From Pinus tabuliformis (lineage: Eukaryota; Streptophyta; Pinopsida; Pinales; Pinaceae), in the NCBI GenBank assembly GCA_031772625.1, contig CM062817.1:885646184-885710183 (forward strand): a stretch of DNA of 64,000 nt. The letters run 5' to 3'. Shown in pieces: positions 11,577 through 24,200 of this stretch. The notes below the pieces were generated by a model, which saw only the letters and a list, made by a program, of their open reading frames with translations, did not search any database and was not told the origin of the DNA. Made by a program: the position numbers and the translations under genes. Positions within the stretch are counted from its first letter, which is position 1. Each line of letters opens with the position of its first letter.

Positions 11577-13207
11577 ATATTCAGAAGCTAAAATTACAAT
11601 CCATTTGAGCCGCAATATTGATGAACCTCGTGACCAAATTTCAGATCTTAGTTCGCTATATTTTCAGAGATATCATCTGAGGAAGTAAGGGTTCTTGCAT
11701 GCTCCTGAATTCCATGTCAAACAGGTGACGTTGGGAAAATATTCATAACTTTCTCTCTGAGCATTGGATTCAAATTTTGCAAATAGTCACAACAATAGGA
11801 CAGACTGTAGTTTGTTGAGTAGAATTTTTAGGGTCGAAGGTCATAACAGTGACACGTGGCACTTCGTACAAGTTCGCTCTACTGAGCCAAGCTAAAATCA
11901 GGTCATCATGGGAGATTGGGCATAACTCTTTCTTGAAGAATCCAATCTTGATCAAACCTGGGAGGTTGCGCAGAGGACTCAGAGGCCTACGACAAGATGA
12001 AATTTAAGACCCTGGAGATCCAAAATTACATAGAGACAACATATTCAATATCGAGCTCCTAGAAGGCAAGAAAAAACATACATTCAAGGATCACTGCAGT
12101 AAGGATCACACATCAATAGTCAAGGGTAAATATCCTATAGCAAGGTATGTATGATTAAGTGTTTACATTTAAATTTGGAGTATCATCTCTGACATATTTT
12201 TTTGCAGGGAAACGTAAGTATATACAAGGTCTCGGTTATATCTCTATGTCTCTATATGTCACTGTTAGTTTTGATACCACATTTCAAATGTCCTATTCTT
12301 GATACTACACATTTGATGCAACACCAAGTCCGCTAAATCTATATGATGTTGTAAGTTCATGTTAATTGTCTTGTCATAGTTGATAGAATGGTCTCTGTTG
12401 TTGTACTTAGAACTTGGTTCATCGCAAGTCTGGGGTCTGTCATCAGTTTCTATTGTATATATCTTTAGGTCAGTTTTGGATATAGTGTTGCATAGAATCC
12501 AGGCCTATATCAAGAGTGGGAGTCTTTGTCTACCGCTGGAACAAGTCAACAAAAAAAGTTACAAGAACATTTAAGGTACACATAGTAATTTGTATTTGTA
12601 TTTATTAATTATTATGCACTCACATGTGTTTAGCAGGCAGAGGTAAGTTGAAGGGTATTTTGTTTTTCCTTTTGAGATTGGGTTTCGTTGGGAAAATTTG
12701 CATGCAGGTAGAAAAAGATTCAAGGAAAACATCAAGCAAGCATTCAAGAGCTGAAGTATGAAATCAAAGGAAGCATTGCAACAGGATGTCCTTTAAAGAC
12801 ATGAAACCCATCCGTATATTGTGAATAAGTGTCAAGGCCAAGAGTCATCATTGGAAGCGTCATTATTGTAAAAGAATCAATCTGCCTAGAGTAAAAAAGG
12901 CATTGTTGGGAGGTATATGAGTCTCTGTTGGGATGATGTTATGGTTGGGTTGCAGGTCACAATGTGATTGGGTGTTTGATCAAAATCATTGTAAATCATA
13001 CTATATCATGGATCATTGTCCTTGGTACGAGAATCCACACTCTTGTCTCATTTCTGTCATTATAGGGTGGTAGGGAGGTGCTAGGCAAGTGCATGAAGTC
13101 ACCTACAGGTTGGAGTCTATGAACACTTCAGGGTGGTAGGTTGGTCTAGGGTGTTCGGGCATCTATTCAATTGACTACTGAAGAAACCTGGGCATTGGGG
13201 ATTCCTT

Positions 13208-14671
13208 CCAGTGGGAGCTGGAGAAGAATGCTTTTCTAGAATTTGTATGTTACAAATGTAACAATTTTGGACACTTGACAAAATATTGTAGACCTGGAAG
13301 TTCTTCAAAGGAATTCTCGCCAAATTAGAATGAACAAGTATGTAAAAGGAAGACTGAGAGGTGTTCTCTTGCTCTCAAGGCTCAAAGAAACATTAAAATT
13401 TTCTCACGTTGCTAGAATGGAAGCTATCAGGATGTTTCTCGCTTATGCATGCTCGAGAAAAATCAAGGTCTACCAAATGGATGTTAAGTCAGCCTTTCTA
13501 AATGGTGAATTGGAAGAAGAAGTTTACATTGAACAACCCGAAGGTTTTCTGCTTACTGACAAAGAAAACTACGTTTTCATATTAAAGAAGGCACTATGTG
13601 GTCTCAAGCAAGCTCCTAGGGCTTGGTATGATCGTCTTAATAGGTATCTACATCAACAAAGATTCAAGAAAGGAAGCACTGAGAACAATCTCTATGTGAA
13701 AGTGGATCAAGATAACCTAACGATTATTGAGGTATATGTGGATTGTATAAACTTTTGAAGCAATGATGACAAATTAAGTAAAGACTTTGCCACAAAAATG
13801 TAAAGTGAGTTTGAAATGACTATGCTTGGTTACCTGAAATACTTTTTGGGGCTTCAGATTTCTCAGTTAGATAAAGGAATATTCATATATCAAAACAAGT
13901 ACATCAAGGAAATGCTCAAAAAATTCTAGATGGAAGATTGCAAGCTAGTCCTTACGCCCATGATAACAGGTTGCAAGTTAAGCTAAAGGATGTGGACCAA
14001 AGGTTGTACAGATCCATGATTGATAGTCTCGTATATGTAACAACCTCCCGACATGATGTGATGCAGACAATTGGACAAGTAGCAAGATTCCAAGCAACAC
14101 CAAAAGAATGTCATATTATTGCTGTCAAAAGAATTCTTCGATATCTTAAGGGAACATCAGAATATGGTCTATGGTATCCCCAAGGAAATGATCTGGTTAT
14201 CCAAGCTTTTATAAATGCTGATTGGGCAGGAAGTGTTGATGATCGTAAGAGTACCAGTGGAGCAACATTCTATCTAGGTGGTTGTCTTGTTTCATGGTTA
14301 AGTAAAAAGAAGTCTTCAATCTCGTTATCCATAGCAAAAGGAAAATATATCCTGGCAACAACTTGTCGTACACAAGTTCCTAGATGAATCAAACTTTTCA
14401 ATATCTTTAAGTCAAGTTTGGTGAGCATATTACCATATTTTGTGATAACACCAACGCCATCAGTATCTCCAAGAATCCTGTGATGCATTCCAAAATGAAG
14501 CACATTCCGATTAAATATCATTTCGTTAGAGAGTCGGTCGCCAAAAGGAATATCAAGCTTGAATATATTGACACAAAGGAACAAATTGCTGACATCTTTA
14601 CCAAACCATTACCTCATGAAGCATTTGAATATCTTGGCCAAAAGCTTGGGATTCTCCCAATTTTTCATTAG
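13208..14671 (+). pseudogene. Sirevirus-type gag-RT/RNase H pseudogene, unit 2
   Basis: CCHC knuckle at about 13249-13293, the shared fusion to RT at about 13400, RT readable to 13758 and RNase H readable at 13938-14387 and 14480-14671. The active site reads YVDC followed by a stop, so the catalytic pair is broken. It shares the TAA (about 13801) and the later frameshift (about 13980) with the other units. The RNase H part keeps the block with ADWAGSVDDRKSTSGATF, the most complete in the array. Confidence 0.85.
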
Positions 14672-14807
14672 ACTCTTTCTTTTATCTACTCGAATAGAAA
14701 GGGGGAGTCGAGGTGTGTACAGGTCCACAGGATGGCTGTTTGTCAGGGGGAGTTACCCTTTGCCATTGATAAAAAAGGGGAGAGAAGGTAGTAGGAAGAG
14801 GTTTCAT

Positions 14808-16042
14808 ATATGAGGGAATGCCTACCTCAGCGATGATATGATCTCATATATATATCTTGCATTGAATGTTTTTACAGGTTCCGACCGGGCTCTCCACAAG
14901 ATAATCCTCGAAATGATAAAGTAATTCACTCTTCCTATATGATAAATGAAATCCTCATCTACTACAGACTTCGCACTTTAGGGGGCAATCTGTTACACAA
15001 AAATATCGTCACCATGATTATTTGCAGTCAGTATGGGTCTATCATCACTTGTACTATCCTCCTAAGCAAGTCTAGGATCTCAGCTCTTCAGATCAAGCTT
15101 TGGAAGTGGGAGAAAGACATTAAAAATCAATGTAACTCTGGTTCCGCACTTTCTCTCATGGTCACCTGCGGTCCCGCACCTTCTGTGTACAAAAGCTGCG
15201 TACCTACCTGCTCTGTTCCTAACGGTGCAGGTGCAGACCCCTGTGAAAGTCAAAAGGCGCAATTTTTATCTTAAAAAACTCACTTTGGGTTAATTCTAGA
15301 GTTTTCTAGAAGGAATTTTGACGTGGATTGTTCGCTCTGAGGTGGTTCATGCATCCCAAAAGAGAAGGAGCTAATCCCTTGACTAAAGGAGCTATCCCTT
15401 TGAAGGAGGGCTTTATCCCTTTGAAGGAGGACCTAGTAACTTCCCTCCATTGCACTATAAATACAGGCATTGGGGTGAGGACTAGAGAGGTTAGAAGCTG
15501 AACATTTTGAGGGTAAATGCTGGTGAAATCAAGACTCTTTGGTTGAGCTTGAGAGGAAATATCACATACCTCTTGGTTCCATTGGAGAGTGAGAGAAGCT
15601 TGTCAAAGTAGAGGAGACATCTTGTTGGACCTTGGGAGGAGCTTGTACAGCGTCAAGGCAAAGGTTGTAAAGTTCTTCTTCTTTTGAATTAATACAATCA
15701 AACTCATTTTTCTCAACAAGTATCTTATGTTATTTGTTTCATGGACTCCTTGACTTTCATGTTAAATATGTTTCATGCAATTGGTTTTTCAGGAGCTATT
15801 TAATTTGTTTGCCTTGTTTGTGTTTGCAGATTCGCGAAGAGGAGCTCGTTTGGATCAAAAGAGCGAGGGCATCCACAAGCTTGCGTTGGACCAAAGGTAG
15901 GCCCTAAAAACACTTGTTTGCTATTGTTTATTGAAGCATGTTTAGAGAAAGATAGTGTCTGGTTGGTTTGCTTGTCGTTAGGTCTTCTTTAGATTCTAGG
16001 AAGGTCTATCTTATCCGCAAGATCGACTTATTCCGCGCGACA
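14808..16042 (+). mobile_element. 3' fragment of another LTR element
   Basis: A 1.23-kb foreign block inside unit 2. 14808-14990 is an internal tail ending in a purine tract (TTAGGGGGCAATC). A candidate LTR of about 1052 bp follows, starting TGTTACAC at 14991 and ending GCGCGACA at 16042, with a TATA-like ctataaata near 15461. The purine tract and LTR style suggest a Ty3 element of the Tat/Athila side, but no coding part remains. There is no ordinary target duplication; 63-64 bp of host unit is repeated at both sides instead. Open frames inside it show no recognisable domain. Confidence 0.65.
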
Positions 16043-17193
16043 GGGAGTTACCCTTTTCCATTGATGACAAAGGGGGAGAGAAGGTAGTAGGAAGAGGTTT
16101 CATGATCATAGGGGGAGTACTTGTGTTGCCTTCAATTCCAAAGGGGGAGATTGTTGATCAGTGGTTGTCATTGATGTCAACCCAAGCAACACCAGGGGCT
16201 ACCCCGATATTGCAAGGGAATTTTAAATTGACAACTCACTTTATTTTGTGGCAAATATCTTCTCGATGGATTCTACTCATCGATATTTTTCTGCTGATAT
16301 ATGGTAATCCTCCCAGTTCTTCACGGTTTGAGAGTTATTTTCATTTGAAGTTAGTAACCCCAATTAGTGGGCTAAACCCTATGGGGTTGTGGCATGGAAC
16401 TCATAACTGGTTGTGGTCATTGAATAGTTAATAATTAATAATATTTTTTGCTCCTAAAATCCATCCAATGTTCACTTATTGAGGACCCTCTCAACTCAAG
16501 ACATTCATATAAATAATTACCCTCATATCCTCCTCTTGTAGGAATTTTGTGGCTTCAAACAGGTCATCGTGGAATTTTTTCTATAACGTTTTTTATGTGA
16601 AGCTTCAGAAGCTAAAATTAAAACCCATGTGATCCGAAATCGTGATGAACCTCGTAACCAAATTTAAGATCTTGGTTCACTATATTTTCAGAGATATGAT
16701 CTGAGGAAGTTAGGGTTCTTGCAAGGATCACGAATTCCATGTCAAATAGTCACAGAAATAGGACGGACTTTAATTTTTTTAGTAGAATTTTCAGGGCTGA
16801 AGGTCGCAAAAGTGACGCGTGGCACTTTGTACAAGTTCGCTCTATTGAACTAGGCTATAGTCAGGTCATTGTGGGAGATTGGGCATAACTCTTTCCTGAA
16901 GAATCGAAATCTTGATTAGAACTATGGGGTTGCAAAGAGGACTTAGAGGGATACCACAAGATGAAATTTTAGACCCTGGAGATCCAAAATTACATAGATA
17001 CACCAGATTCACTATCGATCTCCTAGAAGACAAGAAAAAGCGTGCATTCAAGGATCATTGCAGTAAGGACCACAAATCAACAATCAAGGGTAAGTCTCCT
17101 ACAACAAGGTATGCATGATTAAGTGTTTATAAGTATATACAAGGTCTCTGTTATATCTCTATGTCCCTATATGTCACAGTTAGTTTGGATACA

Positions 17194-18171
17194 TGTTAAT
17201 TTATGGTATGTTCTATGCTTAGTGCAGTTTACTTCGATTTCTTCTTATTAGCAAATGTTTAGAAATCACATAAACATAAAGTAAAATGTTGATATAACAT
17301 TAATAGATCGACAGAAAACAAGCCAAGGAAAGAGACACAAGATGTGGCGGCTAGCTAGGGACAAACCCCAATGTGGGGAAACCCTTTGATCAATTCTTCT
17401 TTAATCTTGAATAATTCAGCAGAGAGAAATAGTACAAATTCATAAATCTGTAATTTTATGACAGCAGCAGCAAACCCTAAATCAACAAAGTCGAATCTAG
17501 TCAAACAACCCTGGATTAACCTCTAATCAACCTTGAAGAACTCGGTCTTCAACAACAAACTTCGTCAGCCCAAAACAACCCTTGGTCAATGGTCAAAACA
17601 ATAGTCAAAGATAAGAAGTCTACGGTCACCCCTAACCAGTCAACGCTGGTCAACACTTTGGTCAACGCTAGTTAACACAACATCCAAACAACATGCGTAG
17701 GTCAGCCCTTGGTCAACACTTCATTTAGCAGCCAAAAATTGTGTCAATGCAACCCTAGAAAAGTCAATGCTGCCCAGAAAGTCAACACCTCCCTAAAATC
17801 AGCCAACACTGCCCTAAACAGAAAATGTGTCCTTCCTCTTGCACGTGTGAGAGACGTTGCTCCTTCGCTGGCACAATGAGATGAGAAGAGAGAAGATGAG
17901 TGTTTAGATGATGATGAAATTATGCACAATGTCTCCTTGGTTTATATGCAACGTTGAGGTAAAGTTGGGGGTGTGCCACACACTTTATCTTGTTGGCTGA
18001 CCTTGACAAATTGTATATACAAATAAATTCATATCTCCATAAATACATTTCGGAATCAGATGATCGTTAGATCAATCCGACACCTCTCAACGAGAGGAAT
18101 CAAGGAAAAATATCAGTTTCCATAAATAACATGACCCACATGGAGTTTGGCCCTAGTTGCCAATTTTAACA
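17194..18171 (-). mobile_element. Solo LTR, same family as the minisatellite element
   Basis: A 978-bp block bounded by TGTTAATT and TTTTAACA, with ATACA before it and ATACC after it as a target duplication with one mismatch. It shares with the LTRs at 19921 and 24903 the stretch around GGGACAAACCCCAATGTGG, the run AATTCATATCTCCATAAATA and the end CCCTAGTTGCCAATTT. It lacks the 107-bp repeats and any internal region, as after LTR-LTR recombination. Its middle is rich in GGTCAAC/GTCAACA motifs (17590-17790). The orientation is inferred from the related full element. Confidence 0.8.
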
Positions 18172-19144
18172 ATACCACATTTTGGATGTCCTATTCTTGA
18201 TAGTACACATTTGATGTTACACCAAGTCTGCTAAATCTATATGATGTTGTATGTTCATGTTACTTGTCTTGTCATAGTTGATAGAATGGTCTCCGTTGTT
18301 GTACTTAGAACTTGGTTCATCGTAAGTCTAGGGCCTGTCATCAGTTTCTATTTTATATATCTTTAGGTCAGTTTTAGATATAGTCTTGAATAGAGTCCAG
18401 GCCTATATCAAGAGTGGGAGTCTTTGTCTACTGCTGCAACAAATCAACAACAAAAGTTACAAGAACATTTTAGGTACGCATTGTAATTTTAATTTGTATT
18501 TATTCCTTATTATTCACTTACATGTGTTTTGCAGGCAGAGGTAAGTTGAAGGGTATTTTGTTTTTCCTTTTGAGATTGGGTTTCGCTGGGACAATTTGCA
18601 TGCAGGTAGAAGAAGATTCAAGGACAGAATCAAGCGAGCATTCAAGAGCTGAAGTATCAAATCAAAGGAGGCATTGCAGCGGGACGTCCTTTAAAGACAT
18701 GACACCCATTTGTATATTGTGAAGAAGTATCAAGGCCAAGAGTCATCATTGTAAAGTTGTAAAAGAGTCATTTGTAAAAGTGTCATCATTGGAATTGTCA
18801 TTATTGTAAACGAATCAATCTACCTAGAGTCGAAAAGGCATTGTTGGGAGGTATATGAGTCTCTGTTGGGATGATGTCATGGTTGGGTTCCAGGTCATAG
18901 TGTGATTGGGTGTTTGGTCAAAATTATTTTAAATCATATTGTATAGTGGATCATTGTCCCTGGTACGGGAATCCACACTCTTGTCTCATTTCAGTCATTA
19001 TAGGGTGGCAGGGAGGTGCTAGGCATGTGCATGAAGTCACCTACAGGTTGGAGCTTGTGAACACTTCAAGGTGGTGGGTTGGTCTAGGGTGTTGGGGCAT
19101 CCATTTAGTTGATTACTGAAGAAACCAGGGCATTGGGGCATCCT

Positions 19145-19920
19145 TCCAGTGGGAGCTAGAGAAGAATGCTTTTCTAAAATTCGAATGTTACAAATATAAC
19201 AATTTTGGACACTTGACCAAAGATTATAGACTTGGAAGTTCTTCAAAGGAATTCTCAAAAAATCAGAATGAACAAGTATGGAAAAGGAAGACTGAAAGGT
19301 ATGCTCTTGCTCTCAAGGATCAAAGCAACATAAACATTTGCTCCCATTGCTATAATGGAAGCTATCAAGATGTTTCTCGCTTATGCATGCTCAAGAAAAA
19401 TCAAGGTCTAACAAATGAATGTTAAGTCAACCTTTCTAAATTGTGAATTGGAAGAAGAAGTTTACATTAAACAACCCGAAGGTTTTTTGCTTACTGACAA
19501 AGAAAACTATGTTTGTAGATTAAAGAAGGCACTGTATGGTCTCAAGCAAGCTCCTAGGGCTTGGTATGATCATCTTAATAGGTATCTATATCAACGAAGA
19601 TTCAAGAAAGGAAGCGCTGACAAAAATCTCTATGTGAAAGTGGATCAAGATAACCTAACGATTATCGAGGTATATGTGGATGATATAATCTTTGGAAGCA
19701 GTGATGACAGATTAAGTAAAGACTTTGCCACAAAAATGTAAAGTGAGTTTGAAATGTCTATGCTTAGCGAGTTGACATTCTTTTTGGGGTTTCATATTTC
19801 TCAGCACAATAAAGGAATATTAATATATCAAACCAAATACATCAAGGAAATGCTCAAAAAATTCCAGATGGAAGATTGCAAGCCAGTCCTTACCCCCATG
19901 ATAACAAGTTGCAAGTTAAG
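19145..19920 (+). pseudogene. Sirevirus-type gag-RT pseudogene, unit 3, first part
   Basis: CCHC knuckle near 19185-19230, with AATATAAC altering the second Cys (C to Y), then the shared fusion into RT at about 19350. RT reads through 19415-19741 with an intact YVDD at about 19674-19685, the only unit keeping both a well-formed YVDDIIFGS and a long open RT frame. The shared TAA stop is at 19739-19741. The frame then runs to 19920, where the minisatellite element interrupts it. Confidence 0.85.
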
Positions 19921-22231
19921 TGTTAAGATTAGGTATGTTCTATGCTAGAGCAATTTATTTAAATTTTCACAGTTAGCAATCACATTAGCATTACGATAAA
20001 CTGCAGATAGAACATAAATATAAAACGCAGAAGACAAGCCAAGACAAGAGGACACAGGATGTGGCGCAAGCCAGGGACAAACCCCAATGTGGGGAAACCC
20101 TTGATCAATTCTTCTTTTATGTTCTTCAAAGTTCAGCAGAGAAAGAGAGAGAGAGAGATAGTACATTTACAATAGAAGTCAACACTTTGACTTTTGATAT
20201 CTGCATGAGATCAGTTGAAGACATATTGCTTCAACTGATTCTTTAAAGTGACTGATTCACCTTTCATAGTGTTGCAGCTCGTACTCATGTTGCACCCGTC
20301 ATTGTGCTACACTTGGTCACTGAGCTGCTCCCATCAAACACTATGTTGTTCCTTACTAACATGCCCATCATCATGTTGTCTCATTCATCATCATGCTGTT
20401 GGGATCATCATCCTTGCAGCACCTCAGAGATCATCACTACTGCATCAAGAACTTCATTATGCAAGGTTCTTGAGAGCATCATTGCTGCACCATGACTTCT
20501 CCTTGAGATTATTACTGAGATGATCTCTGCACCTATGAAGATCACGACTGTACATTATTGTAGGATGAGATCATTGTGAGATCATGATCCTATACACTGC
20601 TCCTAGCCAAAGCTGACTCTCCTTGACTTGATGATTATTGCTTCTTTCATCATGCTGAGACTGTAATGATCATACTACTTATGATCCTTATCATCTTGAC
20701 TGCCTTTGAGATACTTATTCATATCAAGAATACTAGATCTGAATACTGTGATGATTATTGACACTGTATGTCTCCTTTTACAGGTATGCCGAGAAGCTCT
20801 TGATCAATACTGAAACCTGCTTCATCATTGTGGTTATGCCAAGACAATAACATATACATATGTGATGAGATGACACCCAACGTAATCCTCATTAATCCTC
20901 ATTAAGCCGAGACAATGTGCAAAAGAGTAGATCTGCTTTAGGTAATCTGAGTTACTGTTGTTCATCGCATCTAAACTGCCACAGGAAAACCACCGAGATC
21001 TATATGCCGAGACTGATCCTTGTCATGCGAGATCAGATGCCGAGACTGCTCTTTGTCATGCGATGCATCTATCTGTATTGTCGAGATTGCCATCATGAGG
21101 ATTAGATCTATGCCGAGATTGTATCCTTGTCATGCGAGATCAGATGCCGAGACTGCTCTTTGTCATGCGATGCATCTATCTGTATTGTCGATATTGCCAT
21201 CATGAGGATTAGGTCTATGCCGAGATTGTATCCTTGTCATGTGAGATCAGATGCCGATACTACTCTTTGTCATGCAATGCATCTATCTGTATTGTCGAGA
21301 TTGCCATCATGAGGATTAGATCTGTGCCGAGATTGTATCCTTGTCATGCGAGATCAGATGCCGAGACTTCTCTTTGTCATGCGATGCATCTATCTGTATT
21401 GTCGAGATTGCCATCATGAGGATTAGATCTATGCCGAGATTGTATCTAGCCCAAACTTCAACTCACTGCTGCGTCCTCACATGAGGTCATTTCTGCTTCA
21501 TTTATCCGGGATCATGACTGCACCTAAAACAAACGAGGTGTAGTCAAATCCTTACTGCGGCTCTACACCACCATGCGAGATTTCAGAAGAAAATGTGATA
21601 TTCTTTCTCTGTGTAAACATGTCTCTTTGACTGCGTGAACACGTCTCCTTTGCTGCATGAACAGGTCTCTATTGACTGCGTGATAGGACTGTGTTTAGGC
21701 TTCTACAGGCATCGTATTAAGGCTCCTCTTTGACAGCGTATAAGGGCCTCTTGGATAGCGTATTAGGGCATCACTTGACAACAGATTATGGCTCCTTGTT
21801 GTGTGTATTAGTGTCTCAAGGACCAGTGTATGTCTTGTCTTTATGACCTGCGGCTAGGGCATGTTTGTACTGCAGCTAGGGCAATATACACTAGCATATA
21901 CTCTCAACGTTTCTCCTTTTCCAAAAACCCAAACGTGGAGAGGAGATCACATGAAGAGTGTGTCTCAATGGCATCAAATCCTCTTATATTTATACTAATG
22001 TGTAGATGATGAATAGACATGACATTTGGGCTTCTAGAGCCTACATAAGAGCTGGTCGGCTTGATAATAATTATATAAACAAAATAAATTCATATCTCCA
22101 TAAATACTTATCGGAATCAGATGATCTTTGGATCAATCCTACACCTCTCGATGAGAGGGATCCAATAAAATTATCATCTGCCATAAATAAGTTGACCCAC
22201 ATGGAGTTTTTCCCTAGTTTCCAATTTAACA
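19921..22231 (-). repeat. 3' LTR of the minisatellite element (4 repeat copies)
   Basis: Terminal TG...CA, and very similar outside the minisatellite to 24903-27845. A (GA)n run at 20146-20158 (gagagagagagagata) is shared. Plus-strand open frames through it are shadows. Confidence 0.88.
21003..21447. repeat. 107-bp minisatellite, about 4 copies
   Basis: Period 107 bp, seen from the recurrence of TCATGCGAGATCAGATGCCG at 21023 (approximately), 21130, 21237 and 21344. Each monomer contains GATCAGATGCCGAGAC, TGTCATGCGATGCATC and ATCATGAGGATTAG. It ends in GATTGTATCTAGCCC, as the other array does. Confidence 0.9.
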
Positions 22232-22250
22232 CTCCCTCTCAACTAGGGGG
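22232..22250 (-). promoter_or_regulatory. Polypurine tract, minisatellite element
   Basis: CCCCCTAGTTGAGAGGGAG on the minus strand abuts the TGTTAAATTGG start of the 3' LTR. The same motif precedes the LTR-like starts at 45023 and 51217. Confidence 0.8.
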
Positions 22251-22439
22251 AACTCCATTTGCTGATCCATATGTCCGACTGTACTATCTCTGCCATCAGT
22301 GCCCTGCACTGCTCTGCCCATCTTTGTTCAGCCCTGCTAGCTTTGCTAGCTCTGCTCTGCTCATCTCTGTTGGCTCTGCTAGCTCTGCTCTACTGGCTCT
22401 GTTGGCTCTGCTAGTTCTGCTCTGTTGGCTCTGCTGAAC

Positions 22440-22735
22440 TATGAAGAAGAAGAATTGATCGAGAATGTCTCATACCATTCTCCACTGACCCGAAGTCAGA
22501 CTCAGAGTACGTACCACTGGTCCCAGACCAGTCTCAACTGACCCAAAGTCAGCGTCATAGTATGTACCACTCTCACTGGTTCCAGACCAGTCCTGCACTG
22601 ACACGAAGTCAGTCTCGGAGTATGTACCACTGGTCCCAGACCAGTCTCAACCGACCCGAAGTCAGCGTCATAGTGTGTACAACTCCTACCACTGGTCCTA
22701 GACCAGTGCTATTGATCCCAGATCAATGGAGGACA
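22440..22735. repeat. Cluster of short hairpins in the internal 3' region
   Basis: At least four ACTGGTCCCAGACCAGT-type and four CTGACCCGAAGTCAG-type palindromes alternate, ending in TTGATCCCAGATCAA. They form an imperfect repeat of roughly 125 bp. Related mini-palindromes occur at 44800-44860 and 50980-51040. Confidence 0.75.
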
Positions 22736-22889
22736 TCCTAGCGTAGGGAGTACGGTAGATACAACGATGCGTCCATCGGTACTACTATGGTCCCTAACTT
22801 CATTTCCTTGCTCATTGATCAGATGAGAGGTACTTCCCATGAGTCCCAGACTGCATGGGTAGGATGCCTCGACAGGAGAACTTAATCAA

Positions 22890-23090
22890 TCTTGTCCTCA
22901 CAGGAGAACACATCAATCCTGCTACAATCGCCATGGAGAACACATCAATCCACGCCACCATGGAGAACACATCAATCCAGGCCTCACAGGAGAACACATC
23001 AATCCTGCTACACAGGAGAGCAAATCATCATGTTCCACAAGAGAGCGAATCATCTTGTCCCACAAGAGAGTGAATCATCTTGTTCCAGTG
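22890..23090. repeat. Short imperfect repeats GGAGAACACATCAATCC
   Basis: Five or more near copies of GGAGAACACATCAATCC or its variants occur in tandem-like order. The opposite-strand counterpart in the 44-kb and 50-kb segments is the GGATGTGGTTCATCC repeat. The position, just upstream of the hairpin cluster in element orientation, is the same. Confidence 0.65.
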
Positions 23091-23229
23091 CGCACCATCA
23101 GGGGAGGGTGAGTCACCCTGTGGTCGTATGTTGCTCCAATATAACTGCAAGCCCCTAAATCTCCCAGAGCTCAATGTATGCAACATGCAGGACCCTTTTA
23201 CAAAGGTCTCTTGACGACTCCAAGTCGTT

Positions 23230-24200
23230 CGAGAAAATCACAAATTTGATCTTTCCTCAAGGCTCTGTCCTGTACATCATCTCAGTGCGATGGAGCCTCC
23301 ATGATCATTGATTTACCATATCCCAGATAAGGTAGTATTTGATGTCTATCTACTGCAGCAATTGTCAAATACGGGATTCCTCAATAATTGAATCCCATCT
23401 CTGGTTGTCACAGAGAATCACAGTGGCATTCATCATGTGTACAAACAGCTCACTGAAGAGCTTCAACAACCAGACTGCCTCACAGGAGGCCATGCTATCA
23501 GCAATGTATTCCACTCAGAGTCACCGACTTCTGCTTCCTGCTCATCCAGGATATCGAGGCAGATTCCAAAGAGAAACAACACTGAGAAGTGCTCTAGTGA
23601 TCCTCCATACTGCCTACCCACTCATCATTCGAATAATCATGTGGATTCATATTTCCGGCAGTGTATCTCAATTCATGAGAGATTGTGCCCTGAAGGTATC
23701 TTAGAAGATTCTTTGCACCAATCTAGTGAGGCCCAACCAAATATGAGCTCACCATGCTAACTGCAACACAAATGTCCGGACGGAGGTTCTCCAAGAACAT
23801 CAATGCGAATGAGTTTATGAAACTCAGAGGCATTTCCCAAATCTGGTTCGACATCATTACCATATAACTTCTGAAAGTTAAGATCCTCGAGGCAGTCACA
23901 AGCTTGTAGCTTATCTTCTCACATTCAGAATCCAACTCCCTCTGTCTCCTATAAATGAGAGGGTCTGCACCTGTCAGACATAAGTGCCGGTACGAGAGGT
24001 TTATCATCCACAACCTTCGAGTAATGCTTTGGATCGGTTTCACTCCTAGTGAATCTCAGCTGCATTAGACAACTATCAATCCTCTCATACTATGCCCGAG
24101 GTGTTTTTCTTCAAGCCATAGAGGGCTTTCTTCCACCTGTATACATGAGATTCTTTGATCATGATTCTCAAACTCCTCGGGTTGTTCCAAACTTGTGAAC
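23230..24200 (-). pseudogene. Copia RT/RNase H remnant in the minisatellite element
   Basis: The minus strand shows a [12 protein letters not shown] RT motif near 24130-24110, then RPDICVAVSMVSSYL and AKNLLRYLQGT, characteristic of the Copia RT to RNase H transition, and a degraded RNase H (SWMSRKQKSVTLS). Several stops and frame changes interrupt it. The 106-residue frame 24043-23723 covers part of it. No gag, protease or integrase was recognised in the remaining 22232-24902. Confidence 0.75.

Larger units (their letters stand above)
5243..16151 (+). repeat. Array unit 2 (split by two insertions)
   Basis: Unit sequence occupies 5243-5700, 11577-14807 and 16041-16151, about 3.73 kb in total. 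The LTR-like segment is 5243 to about 5630 and the leader resumes at 11577 directly after the chromovirus. Intron-like region about 12126-12720. The second interruption is unusual: 63-64 bp of unit sequence is present on both sides of the inserted fragment (14744-14807 and 16041-16102). Confidence 0.8.

Noticed and set aside
22006..22437. 143-residue open frame with a leucine- and alanine-rich C-terminus
   Set aside because: It spans the LTR end and a GCTCTGCT-rich low-complexity stretch of the minisatellite element on the antisense strand. No domain.
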